NCBI GenBank assembly: GCA_963573305.1
Contig: OY754337.1
Location: 82,349,094 to 82,413,093, forward strand
Direction: 5' to 3'
From: Pyrrhosoma nymphula
Lineage: Eukaryota; Arthropoda; Insecta; Odonata; Coenagrionidae
Length of the DNA stretch: 64,000 nucleotides
Part shown: positions 22,501-33,796 of the stretch, piece after piece
How positions within the stretch are numbered: position 1 is the stretch's first letter
How the letters are laid out: the number at the start of each line of letters is the position of its first letter
Translations under genes and position numbers: made by a program
Notes under the pieces: generated by a model
The model's database searches: none
The model's input: only the letters and a program-made list of their open reading frames with translations
What the model was told of the DNA's origin: nothing

Positions 22501-23990
22501 CATTTTGAAATACTGTCTTATTCCAAGGTTGTAGCAACGATATTATTTAATGACTTCGTTCCAGGATTTCATTCAATTCTATATAACCTCCCAGACGAAT
22601 ATTTTGTTAATTTGACCTTCATTCTATCTTCCACTTACACGGACTATCTCTCCTCCACAGCTTTGCTGAGTCCCTTTCTCGGGAATAATATATTTGTATG
22701 AAGTCAGCAATAAGTGATAGTATTTGACGAAGTGGTGCTTTCATGCACCTGGGTCTGACGTCAAATGTAAGAGACAAATTCTTTCACCTGCAGGGAGCAA
22801 CTTATCTGCAAACAATTCTAAATGACTGATTTTCACTTCTCTCAGGGAAGTGCGCATAAAGCATTTCCGTCCATTCTTTTTCCAAGGGCGATTTTCATTT
22901 CAAATTAGATAAGTATTAGTTATGAAGAGTGGGCTGAAATGTTGCAGAAGAGTCATAGACGTTTTTGAATTTCGTATTCCTCCACCCGAAATACATTTCA
23001 TCAAGCAAATGGATTCGTCAATGTTCCCCAAGAGTATTTTTATTTCGCCATTTATTATGGATTTTCGATAACTGGCCGGCTTCAGTCTACGCCCTCAAAG
23101 CAACGAATAATAAGGCTTATACTCTTGGCTTTTAAATCATGCCCATTACAACTTCCAAATCGTTTCTTAAAGGAAAAAGGCTGTAGGTGGGAAAATCTTC
23201 ATTGAAAACAAATACACTTCAGTGGGACTTCGCTTCTGAAGAGCTATCACCAATTGCGCATTGCTTGAATTACTAGAAAGATTCATTTTTTCGTATGTGC
23301 CACCTATTTTCATGCTAACTGTTTTTTATCTTCCTTTTTTCCTTCCTTCCACATCTCTTTCATCCTTCCCATCTTGGCCTTTCTCTCTCCCTTCCACCTC
23401 AGTCCACAACGCACCACTCTTCTTCTTCGGCTGTTTCCTGGAAACCCTTAACAGTTGTGTAACTTTTCCTCTTTTGCAACTTTTCCTCTAGTCGCGAATG
23501 TCTTCTGGAGTTACTTGGGTGTTCTTATATGTTCTTTTTGTTTCCATGATCCCAGTACTGTCCATTCTCAAGTTTTCGATGGTCTCTTGAAATCTTTCGG
23601 AATCTGCTGAGACTCTTTCTTTGGAAGTGTCCATAAAATACGATCCTTTTTTTTAATATTATCTGCAATTTTATTAATACATTTATGTTTCATTATATCA
23701 TCTTATTGCGTGCCAGATTAATTAAATTATAACAAGATTCAATGCAATTTATTACAAAGAAATTCATTAATTACTACTTTGTTGAGTTGGTTCTTGACCA
23801 CAAAATATTAGCATCGTGTTTTCATTTTACCCTTTTTTATTGATGTTGGTTTTGCTACTAAGAAGAAATCTTTGTTACCACTGTCATAACAAGAAAATAT
23901 TCTCACTTTAAAGTACTCAATTTATGAGTATATATACTTTTATATTTATATAATTAGAACTAATATTAACTGTTTTCCGTACATAGTGTT
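22501..23990. other. Gene-free stretch
   Basis: No gene is visible. The first part (to about 22620) may still be the tail of the GIY-YIG remnant in another frame. Confidence 0.4.
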
Positions 23991-23996
23991 ATAGTC

Positions 23997-24025
23997 CTGA
24001 CGATGCTTATATTAAAGAGCGAAAC
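23997..24025 (+). ncRNA. Hammerhead-like motif (Penelope type)
   Basis: CTGACGA (23997-24003), T, stem GCT, loop of 10, stem AGC, GAAACGTTGGCA. Stem II is only 3 bp here. The AACGTT that overlaps the end is self-complementary, as expected for a short stem III. No Penelope coding sequence lies close by. Confidence 0.5.
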
Positions 24026-25950
24026 GTTGGCAAAAGGAAATTGAGATTCAAAAAAAAATCTTTCACCAACTCTCAATAAAATACGCATACATTAATTACT
24101 ACGAAAAACGACTTACATCCATGGGAATAATGCTTCATATACAATTGTTCGACCGCGAGACAGTACTCTACTGAGTCTTTATTCCTTTCATTCATTCGAG
24201 AAAACTAATGGTGCCATTTGGCATCTTGCCAGGTAGCAAACGACGCTCACTCGTTGTTTTTCTCTGAGAACCACAGCTTTGTGGGGACTCGGGCTACTCT
24301 CTTCTGCCATTTGCCTCCATTTATCCCTTGCATTCCACCCCTCCCTCCAATGTCTTTCACTCGATTGCATCTCAAGCCTCTGACTACTCTTCGAAAGCAT
24401 CGTCTTCAATATCGCCATCTCCTTCGTCCATTAGTCCCGCCTGTAATCTCTGCGACGACGTTTGTGGCAATCTAAGCACATACCCAAGCCAATTAATCCT
24501 TCTTGCCTTGATTGGAACACACAGTATCCTGCCCAGAGATTACGGCGTGGACTCATAGGTAATACCTTATGCTGAGTCTTTATTTCTGATACAATACCAC
24601 AATTCTATGATCTGTTGCACATAGATTTCTCGTAAAAAGAGTTACCTGATTATGTATATTAATGTACGACAAAGGTGATGAAAATGCAGGGCATTTGGTC
24701 CAAAAAGAGACGAAGGAGGAAAACTGCAGTATTTCACAAATATAACTCATTCCTTTATAATATATGTACTAATAATTCGAATTTCACTGTCACCATACAT
24801 TTATCAATATTTTTTCTTACATATAATTTTTCCTATCTTTCGTTTATTGCAACTCTCCCGCTACCTACTTCTAAAACTGCAATCCTAGTTTCATGGACTG
24901 AACTATCCCCCCTGCATAGCTGACAACTTAAAATAATTTTACACATTGTACATAGCGGTAGTTATCACTAATCCAGCTCATTAAAGTAAGCATTTGAAAT
25001 AGTTTTCTGTTGCCCGGTGAATTTGTGTACATGGATCAAAATTCTGCCGGAAGTCCACATGCATCCTATGAAAGATGACATGTCCGCGAAAACCTTGACG
25101 TCTGTTATTCCTACCAACGAGTTGTGCACTTATTTCTGAAAAAGTAAACATGCCTATGTAGATATGTACTACATCCACTAACTTAATTTTAACCCTACGT
25201 TCCTTCATTATGGCGACAATGGACAGCAATTCAGATGTCATTCACTTTATGTTTCACTCATACTCCGTAGCCATTAAAACGGCTTCTACTCTTCTCTCTG
25301 GCATATTGATCTTTATACCCTCGCTCATTCCAAGGACACTGAAGTTTTATGAAGAAGAAATGATTGCTCTCCTGACTGTAAGTTCCCCACTTCACAACTT
25401 CTGGCTCTGGATGTTGTCATCTTCAAATATGTACCCCTCGCCTTCATTCACATTCAAACTTCCTCAACCACAACCCTTCTCCTTCCAAACGCATCCACAA
25501 AGGCAAAGCATACAACAAGTGCTCTCCCAAGCAATAAAAGAAATATAACGACAATTTGAAAAGTCAGAAAAATGAAAATGACCACTTTCGCGGTAATTAG
25601 AAACTTAAACTGCACATTAGGTAATTAATATATTTTGCATAAAAAGCTTCCACCTTAATATTAATTTAAAATACTACTTTTATCTACATCACTGATATTA
25701 AAATGAATTATTGACCACTTTATTCAAGAAAACCACTTCTTTGAGTGTTAATTTGATTATATTAAAGCATTTCCGTGAATTTGTGAGAAATTTTCACTCG
25801 TTTTTCGCAATGAAAGTAAATAATATACTTACTCCAACTTTTTGTTACGTAATTAAACATTAAAATAACGATATAAATATGGATCCTTTACTTGATCCTG
25901 TATATAAAGTATAGGACCTGAAATGAGCCACGGTCACTACAATAAATGTA
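24026..25950. other. Gene-free stretch
   Basis: Short frames on both strands at about 24190-24560 and 25210-25548 have no recognised domain or splice context. I see nothing else that I can support. Confidence 0.45.
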
Positions 25951-26129
25951 TTAGGGTCCAATTCATAGTCGACACTTTAGGCTTAAGTATACTTTAGATG
26001 GGCTAAAGTGTCCTTTATGCGTTTCATAGACGTCACATTAGACAAAATAATGCTAAAGTGTCACTTTATCCTAAAGTGCTCGCCGGAGCTCACTTTAGAT
26101 GCTAAAGTGATCTTTAGAGATAAACAAAA

Positions 26130-26613
26130 ATGGATGCGCTGGTTGTAAACGAAGTTGAAATCCTTGTCGACTGGGTTGATATCGCCGAGGAAATGGAAAT
26201 TCCGGTGGGAAACCATCACCCGAGGTACACAGAGGCCGTTTTACACGGTAAATTTAATTTACTTGCGCAATCTGTAATTGCGTGAACGCTTGTATCAGGA
26301 AATTGTACCGCATAAAACTGCAAACTGTGCGAACACTTGAGCAATTGTATGAATGACTGAACGGAAAATAGAACCTGTTCTAATTCCATTCAGAGAAACA
26401 CACAACTTCGTTCAGTTTCATGCCTTCATTTGAACAAATCATCGCACCGTGTAAAACGGCCTCTGAGACATGGAAAATCCGGTTGAATATTTCCGGGAAG
26501 ATTTTATGGAATTAGGAATATTTATAGAATATGGAATATTTAGGGAATTTATGATCGTCGGTTTTCAAAGAATGTCGTTCCTTTTGCGTTCAACTTCCAT
26601 TATCCACCCAAAA
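26130..26613 (+). pseudogene. N-terminal piece of a transposase-like ORF, interrupted
   Basis: An ATG at 26130 opens a frame (MDALVVNEVEILVD...) for 33 codons up to the nested TIR insert. Directly after the insert, a frame resumes with MENPVEYFREDF and stops at 26611-26613. The second half resembles the N-terminal segment before the DDE nuclease in some Harbinger proteins (an ENPLEFF-like motif), but this is weak. Catalytic residues are absent, so the gene is truncated as well as interrupted. Confidence 0.4.
26228..26467. mobile_element. Nested foldback/hAT-like MITE
   Basis: Inverted ends CAGAGGCCGTTTTACACGG and the exact reverse complement bound a segment of about 240 bp that interrupts the transposase-like frame. 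CAG...CTG termini suit hAT. The flanks AGGTACA (left) and AGACA (right) could be a decayed duplication. Removing the insert would restore continuity of the host frame, which supports a real insertion. Confidence 0.65.
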
Positions 26614-26660
26614 TAATGCTTCGATATAATGCTAAATATGACAAAAACACGATAAATAAA

Positions 26661-26730
26661 CTTACAAACCGAATGACAGAAACGCGAGAGTTAAACTTTC
26701 AAACTCAATGACAGGAACACGAATATTAAA
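26661..26730. repeat. Two 35-bp tandem repeats
   Basis: Units 26661-26695 and 26696-26730 share CTT-CAAAC, AATGACAG and AACACGA-type words. A related unit appears near 27040. Confidence 0.55.
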
Positions 26731-26792
26731 CTTCCAAACCCAACATGTTTGCAAATTACTCTAAAAATAAATTGCAAACACGAATATCACCA

Positions 26793-26971
26793 ATTGTGAA
26801 TGAGAAGCAGTAGCTTTGTAATTCCACAAATATAATTTGAAACGACCTAGGTTTCGACGTCACACATCATCGTCAGGTTTCAAATTTCATTCCAATTTCA
26901 TTCCATTCAGGTTTCACGTCATATCTAAAAACATATGTTGGATCACAAAGCTACTGCTTCTCATTCACAAT
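26793..26971. mobile_element. Inverted-repeat insert carrying a hammerhead-like motif
   Basis: Arms of about 33 bases (26793-26825 and 26939-26971) are near-perfect reverse complements containing AGAAGCAGTAGCTTTG. Between them, on the minus strand, lies CTGACGA (26876-26870), T, stem GATGT, loop GTG, stem ACGTC, GAAACCTAGGTCG. Stem II has 5 bp. ACCTAGGT is self-complementary and is followed by C, the expected cleavage base. The insert sits inside the Harbinger-like element. Confidence 0.65.
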
Positions 26972-27615
26972 GCTAAGAAAGTTCCACCAAGTCACGATAG
27001 AGACTACGGAACAAAACCAATATTAACGATCCCTAATGCCAACTACGACAGAAACGCGAATATTCAACTTACTAATACAACAAATTACTCTTAAACGAAA
27101 TTTAAAACTAAACATAACCAAAGGTAACTAGATTTACACAAAACTAGATTTACACAAAAAACTAACCAAAAAACCAAAACCAATATCGAAACCTATTGAC
27201 GTATCTCGACTTATTAATTAATAAAAACTACGCTACGTATTTATGACATAAAGAAAAAATAAGAAAAACCCTTAAACATAAATCGAAAATAATTAAACTT
27301 CGCACCTTACTACGTTAAAAGAAGGAAATTCAACCCAATATAACATCGTGAATGCCACAAACTCTCGGAGGACGAAATAAATTATATCTGTCGAAAATGC
27401 AATGTTTGTCAACTGTTTCCGAACCTATTTGTTTACTTCCACTGCCAACGAGCCAGTTTTTTGTTGGGATATCGACACTGTGGAAACTAAAATCTCACTT
27501 TTTAAAGTGAGCCACTTTAGCTGACTATGAAACGTACTTTACGTAAAGTCTCACTTTATCCTAAAGTGAGTCTTTACAAAGGTGTTTTTTAAAGTCTCGA
27601 CTATGAATCGCACCC

Positions 27616-30029
27616 TAAGTACTTAAAATTCATTATTTTACACTAAAATAACAAATATATAAAAACTATACATTCCATTTTGTTATAAGAGGATCATAGA
27701 CAATTTTATCTTAATTTCACTGACATTCCGTAGGATGTATTTTATGTCTTTCATCGTTTGGTTTGTGTCCTGGTATACGAGTAATGCCTGTATGTGACTG
27801 CTGTGTCATATTCTTATGAATATACGAAATATTTTCTATGTAAGAATCTACTTCTACTATCTTTCAGAACGAATAATATGACATAATTGTCATGCTTCAT
27901 TAATGCCCGGGGCAATACTTGAATATGTGTCATCTCTCGAGCTCTTTAAATTCAATTGCTTTAACCTACGTCACGGACAATGGGGAAAACTACCCCACAA
28001 GTAGCCGGCGGAATTTTCTTTTTCAGTTGCCTACTTGTTCATAAATCGAAAACGAATCAAATTGTTATAGCTCATGGATGCTTTCATTTAAGGTGATTTT
28101 AGGGCAACGTTGATGTTTCCAAAACACACGTAGCGATAAAATTTGTCCATGAGAGGTCCTAATAGGTATCTAATGAGAGGTCACAGATGACGTACACTTG
28201 CGGTGACTCTGCAAAACAAATAGCTCGGCTTTCCGGCGTCGAACGAAAGGTCACGGTGACTGAGGGGCATCCAAAGGTGAGCTCGCGTGAATACCGAAGA
28301 TAGAGAATAAAGAAATTCTGAAGCTGATAAAAATACAGCAGGATAAGAGGCGAGAGAAATTGAGGAAAGCATTGCTTCCCAAACACAAAGCGTAATTATA
28401 GAAATTGACTGGAAATAAACACGATTGAAGCTCTCCTGACGATGTTTAAGATTATTTTTTTGTTATCCGCCTATTTATTTGTACGTTCATAAGCGATCAA
28501 TTCCTAAAGGAAAGATAATTTAAATAGTTGTCTGATAAAAGCTAAATTGTATCCTTCGCAGAATTACGGTGAGTGGATGAAGTTGCTTCGCCACAGCTGA
28601 TTCAAGTTGAAGCGACTATGCGCTGAGGTATAATTTGATGCATTATTTTTATTGCTTATTAGAACATAATTTTGTAGCTACATAATTAGTTTGAACACTG
28701 CAGAGATAACGGTTATCTGCATCTCTTTCATTTACAGTTTTCAATGGCCTTATTTCTAGTAAGAGTGATTTTTACTTTTCCGAAAGAGAAACAACACTAT
28801 TTTTTTGTTAATTTTATACGGTTATAATCAAATCCGTGTGGCCAGAGGATATTTTTCTGCGTCCATTCCAGTTCAGGGCAAGAAAATGCATAGTTGTACC
28901 GTTTGTAATGTAAAAATGCAATCGTTCATACGCATTTTATTATTTCAGCATTTTGGAATACATTTCTAGTTGTTAATAAAATAGTTAAAACATAAAATAC
29001 TGAGCATGAACATAAACACATGTTGATTGACCAGTTGAAGTGATTTTCATTTTATAAAACGTACTCAATGGATTCCAGTTAGACAATTTTTAATTTATTC
29101 ATCACAAAAAATAATTTTTTCGTCAGAATAATCATAGGCATAAAAAAGGTTAATGCCCTCGCCCTGTTTTCAGACTCTTTTTTGCCCGCTTTTATAAGCG
29201 GAGCGGGTCGGCTGGGTCTAAGTATTTGCATTCCGGTTGCTTGGTTACGTGTTCCCTAGTCTCCCCACCCGAGCGGACGGAACCCTCCTTGGGAGAGTAC
29301 ACGAGTAGGAAAGGGGGGAAGGATTTCAAGGATGGAATGTTGAGAGGAACAGCAGGGTATTCGTGATAGCAAGGGGGTTGGAGCACTAAAGGTCGAATGA
29401 TGAAACCCAAGAACTGGGTGTGGTGTATTATTTACACAGATTCTGGATGGGGCAGGTATTTCTTTGATGACACATTCAATATATGGGTAGAATTTTTAAG
29501 GAATTGATTACAACACAGGTAAAAAATATCCGAAAATATTCGACCTCTACCATCCTCAATTCAATGACCCTTAGCTCCGTTGCTCAATAAGCATCCTCTT
29601 CACCAACTGCACTTCAATTAATATTTTGAAATTTTAGCCACTCAATAGGAAGTAATATCGCGATGGCTGCATTCTCGAATTTTCCACCACGTGTGCTGTA
29701 AGCTACTGACAACGTTTCAGCTGGTGTTTACAGGTCGCAGTGACACGAAACTGTTGTAAGTAATTAAGAGCACACCCAGTGGTGATCCGAGAATGGGGTC
29801 TTCACATTCTACACACCACAAAAGCATTCTCATCTAGGAATTAATATAATTTTCTTTTGGTCAAATTGCAGACAAGGCTTTCTTTTGCTGTTGTTAAAAA
29901 CTCCAACACGATTCACCCCTTTTTAAAGAATATTTTTCTCATTGTTTTGCTTAGTTGTGCCAATCATTTGGTAAATTACAATTTGAACTAAGTCCAATAC
30001 TTACTGAGCCAAAATATAAAAACCTCTTA
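27616..30029. other. Mostly gene-free stretch
   Basis: Apart from the weak exon candidate at 28187-28276, I see no gene. A GC-richer patch at about 29190-29350 contains GCCCGCTTTTATAAGCGGAG, a near-palindrome with a TATAA-like core, but no promoter can be claimed. Confidence 0.4.
28187..28276 (+). CDS. Weak candidate exon
   Basis: Thirty codons are open from an ATG preceded by CACAG (possible acceptor) to AAAG followed by GTGAGC, a strong donor consensus. The predicted peptide MTYTCGDSAKQIARLSGVER and onward has protein-like composition. I do not recognise it. The pyrimidine tract upstream is poor and no neighbouring exon is evident, so this may be coincidence. Confidence 0.2.
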
Positions 30030-30802
30030 GGGGACATATAAGTATTACGTAAGACGTTTTGGGGGAGAAGGGGGTTGAGTTTTCCTTGCGTTGTCTTACG
30101 TAGTGGAGTCCGGAGGTTGGAGACAGTCTTACAAGGTTAAAGTCACTTCTGAGATCGATCATATTTTTCATTATTGTCGGACAAAAACATTTTCTTTTTT
30201 TGATTACCCCGTCGTTGAATTGACGCTAAATTACAGAAAAATGTATGATCATATATTTTCGATTGGATTTTCTGTGAATCGCGAAATCTCGAACACCGAT
30301 ATCCATATCCGGTTAAAAAATCTTATATCTAAATTTATCAATTGGGGGGGGAGCGTGGTGGCCTAGTGGGTAGAGCGATTGGCTACTGATCGTAGGGTCC
30401 CGGGTTCAAATCCGGGTGAAGCCTTTGGACGCCCCCGAGCAAAGAAAAATATCCTCAGAGTGCGAGGTGGCCCAGGGAAAGGAATGTGTGAAATTCACGC
30501 GCCTTTATCTTAATCTGGGGTGAGCTCTACCCTCAACTATCCAAACCAACCTTCGGATTGAATCACTGAGTGGGTGTGAGCGTGTGTAAGAAATAAAAAG
30601 CACCAGAGGGGGTGTGTTGAATTTTTGCACTCTTGGACTGGATATCGCCCATAAGTATATATGTGCATGATTCTAAAACTATAAGGCAACTCACGTAAGA
30701 TGGAAAGGGGATGGGTTCATTAAATCTTACGTTGCCTTACATGGGGGAGGAGAGGGGTTAAAAAGCGTCCAAAATCGCTTTACGCAATACTTTAATGACC
30801 CC
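30030..30802. mobile_element. TIR element with SINE insertion
   Basis: The left end GGGGACATATAAGTATTACG matches the reverse complement of the right end (GGGGTCATTAAAGTATTGCG, 15-16 of 20). Each end has a second internal TTACGTAAG/CTTACGT repeat followed by a G-rich block (about 30061-30071 and 30747-30760). TTA and TCA flank it. It is non-autonomous. A tRNA-derived SINE occupies its middle. Confidence 0.65.
30343..30600 (+). mobile_element. tRNA-derived SINE, second family
   Basis: The head has a TGGTGGCCTAGTGGG A box (about 30356-30370) and GGTTCAAATCC B box (30403-30413). It is followed by a tRNA-unrelated body. The body differs from the 7994/37493 family, so it is a separate SINE. The 3' boundary is uncertain; I place it near the AAATAAAAAG at about 30591-30600. 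Confidence 0.75.
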
Positions 30803-33217
30803 TCATGAGGGTCTTCCACCAAAAACAATTCGATTTAACGACATTTTTTCTCGTCGTTAAGCTTAGTTACGACTATCTGTCGGTATAACTCAATTGATAA
30901 ATGTCCAATTCTTCCTACGCTCACCTGATAAAATAATATTAATTTCTCAGGTGGCGGCCCTTCCGCTGATCTGCTTGAATGCTCCCTGGCTATCGGATGT
31001 ATTCTCCGATCCGACTATATGACCCCAGTGTGCGTGTGTTTCGCGAGTGTGGTAAAAAAGATCACTAATTTGATGTCTGGCCAATATTAGTCAATATCTG
31101 TTGATACCGTCCATTTGAAATAGATATTGGCCAGACTTGGTCAATATATATTTCAAACGGAAGGTATACCAAAGCGCCTAAGATGTTATATCGAATAGAG
31201 CTGATGTTTGGACCAACTCTGTGTAAGTTAAAGTTAAATGAATTCCTGCACTCAAACCTTCCCTGATAAGTAGCTTTCGACACCACGGCATATGTATGAT
31301 TAAACAATTATCTTGAACGGTTGTAATCGCGGAAAGCAGGCGAATTTTTTCAACTGTAGTTTATTATTTTAAAGAAAGGTGGACAATAAATGATGAAAAT
31401 TAGCTAATAACGCAGCTTATGAAACGCTACCTAATAAAATGATAAGGTAGAGTTTTTTTTATCATAAAGACAACTAAGCGCATTATTAGAATAGGATGGT
31501 CACCCGAGCGACGAAGTTGTAACATCGATTAGAGGCGATGTTCGGAGCAACTGGTGTTATGCAACAAAGAATTGGATGCCTAAACAAAAGATCTAGATAA
31601 GTAGAGTACGAGCAACGATTGTCCTATACCAATGCCGACAACCGAGGCAAACAGGGAAGATAGCAAGAGGCATTAAAATATTGTAGTATTATAAAAGCAT
31701 CGCAATTGATGACATTAAATGACTCAAACTAGCCTAAATTCTTGTAAGTAAATTTTTTTCCGTTTGAAACATATTTACTCGCTATCTTCCCCACGTATTG
31801 GATAGGTCTGTTGTGGTTGCGTTATACTTACTTTACCAATCTAGAGCTTTCGCATCAACCAACCTATTTCATTAAAACGTTTTTATTACGGTTGAGTTCA
31901 TGTCTGTTTGTCTCTTTGGTACAGATTTTTAAATTGATTTTAAACTAGCTTTCCGATGAGCTAGCGACTTGAAACTTAAAACATAGGTCAGTCCTGGATG
32001 ACAATGCAATAATATGGAATTATATATATTATTTATGTTATATATGTTAAATATTACACTATAATACATATTATCAATAATACATACATTATACACACAA
32101 TATAATATAATAATTAATAAGTTTTAATATTGATATAAAAATCTTATCAGATCAAGTTTGCTTGCTCCTTTAATTTAATTTTCAGGAAAATTACAATTAA
32201 ACGGATTTATATATTACTGGTAGATAGGTATAACAATTTTCTATTCCAAATATAATAACACAATACTAAAAAGTAGAAAATAATTAGTTGAATATTAAAT
32301 AATTTTAAAAAAGCACGTTTTTAAAACGGACCAAAAAGTATAAAATAATTTCTCCTAGCCCCACCCACATTTTCCTCCGAGGAGGGCATTCCATGGGTGG
32401 TGGTCACTCGCCCGCCTAGAGTCCACGTGTCTTTCTCGCACTCGTGTCCAATTTTCACCCTTCGACCCGACGCGGCTCCTTCTGGGCTCGCTGTCCCAAT
32501 CACCCCCAACCCACCCCTCCCCCGACACAACCCCCACCCACCGCCCCAACCCAACCCAAACGGCGATAAAGGCAATCGAGTCAGAAGGGCGTGACGTCAA
32601 TGTCGGAACAGCGAGGGGGAAGCAAGGGTGGGACGAAAGGTGAGGGGTGGGGAGGAATGGTTGGGGAGACGAGGCATTCCTGGACGCCGCCGAGCCAACA
32701 CTCTAGGCGGTCCAAATAATTTGAATTTTTCATTGAAGAAACTACATACTCCGTAGGGTTGAGCGTTAGTTGTCGACTCGCAGGAAATTAAAACTGTAAA
32801 TTGAAATTTACAGTTGTAATTTCCTTCTCCCAATGTTCTCTCTCCATATCCCCTCACGTAAAACCCGGAATTCGTCTCTATTTCATCTACCTCACCACCA
32901 GTGACTCATAGATTTCTTACCTACCGGCTACCTCTTACCAACAATTCCCTCAATTCCCCTATCTATTGACATAACGTCGTCTATTTCATCATTCACAACC
33001 GCTATCAACAGACTTCCTCCCTTAATCCCTCTTCCTATCTTCCTCCCTCCCTGAATTACCACAGTGGTTGAAACTGTCTTTTCATTCAGTAAATATTATT
33101 CAGTGTTTAAGTTTACAAATTTCCTGTCTTATGTTTTTAGCGCCAGTCTAATATGCTCCATATGGAACGTAATTTGAAAGCCAAATCAAGATAATATATG
33201 CATGTTGACGGAGTGCC
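30803..33217. other. Gene-free stretch with hairpins, AT-rich block and GC island
   Basis: About 31070-31165 holds overlapping hairpins built on TCTGGCCAATAT and TTTGAAATA words. About 32015-32130 is a nearly pure AT tract. About 32380-32700 is a GC/CpG-rich island with a perfect TGACGTCA CRE-like site (about 32591). No coding exon is recognised. Confidence 0.4.
31111..31162. repeat. Hairpin
   Basis: Two 20-base arms, one around CCATTTGAAATAGATATTG and the other around CAATATATATTTCAAACGG, pair at about 18 positions over a 12-base loop. An additional GTCTGGCCAATA/TATTGGCCAGAC pair overlaps it. Confidence 0.6.
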
Positions 33218-33796
33218 TTAAGGTAGTTGGAGCAAAAAATCACTCCACCTAGAATTTGATGAATTTTACCTCATTTTAAAGAAATCTCTCATCTTTCCAG
33301 TTATATCAAAATATTTATTAACCCTTCGCCGAACTACTTTTCGAGCAATTTGCCTGAAAATACAAGATTTTTTACGTACATGGGATAGATTAAGGCTGTG
33401 CGCTCCAGAGGAATATTTAAAAACATTTTGCATAGCATATTGAAAAAATAAGAATTTATAACACCTAGATTTTGTCAAAAAACTAACGGTATGTAGCTTG
33501 TATGTTTTCTCAACTATTTATAAAAATGTATCTATGTACTTACCGCAGTAATCATTACAGAATCGCCAAAAAACCTGCGGTTTTCAAGGCTTTTTAGTTA
33601 AGTTAAGCAAAGTTAAGAGTCTTATGTAGATATATTTATTTAATTACTGAGTAGTTTTGTCCTATTTAACTATATTTTTACACTGTTTATATTACAATAT
33701 TTACTTCATACTTCTTACGGACGCTGAAATTCAAGTACAAAATTCGAATATGGTCTCCATTATGACTAGGGAAGTATCTCGCTCAAACTACCTTAA
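33218..33796. mobile_element. TTAA-flanked TIR MITE, copy B
   Basis: A 579-bp copy of the family at 1273-1840. The left end reads TTAA-GGTAGTTGGAGCA and the right end GCTCAAACTACC-TTAA. Colinear interior words include CACCTAGAATTTGATGAATT and AATATGGTCTCCATTATGAC. No coding sequence. Confidence 0.85.

Larger units (their letters stand above)
25954..27615. mobile_element. Harbinger-like TIR element with nested insertions
   Basis: A 1.66-kb element begins GGGTCCAATTCATAGTCGAC and ends with the reverse complement in slightly changed form (ATAGTC/GACTAT and GGGT/ACCC are shared). TTA flanks it on the left and TAA on the right. Both subterminal regions carry many copies of CACTTTA or TAAAGTG in both orientations (about 25973-26115 and 27495-27595), which may be transposase binding sites. 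GGG-starting ends and a 3-bp TWA target suggest PIF/Harbinger, but no nuclease motif survives. Two further inserts lie inside. Confidence 0.65.
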
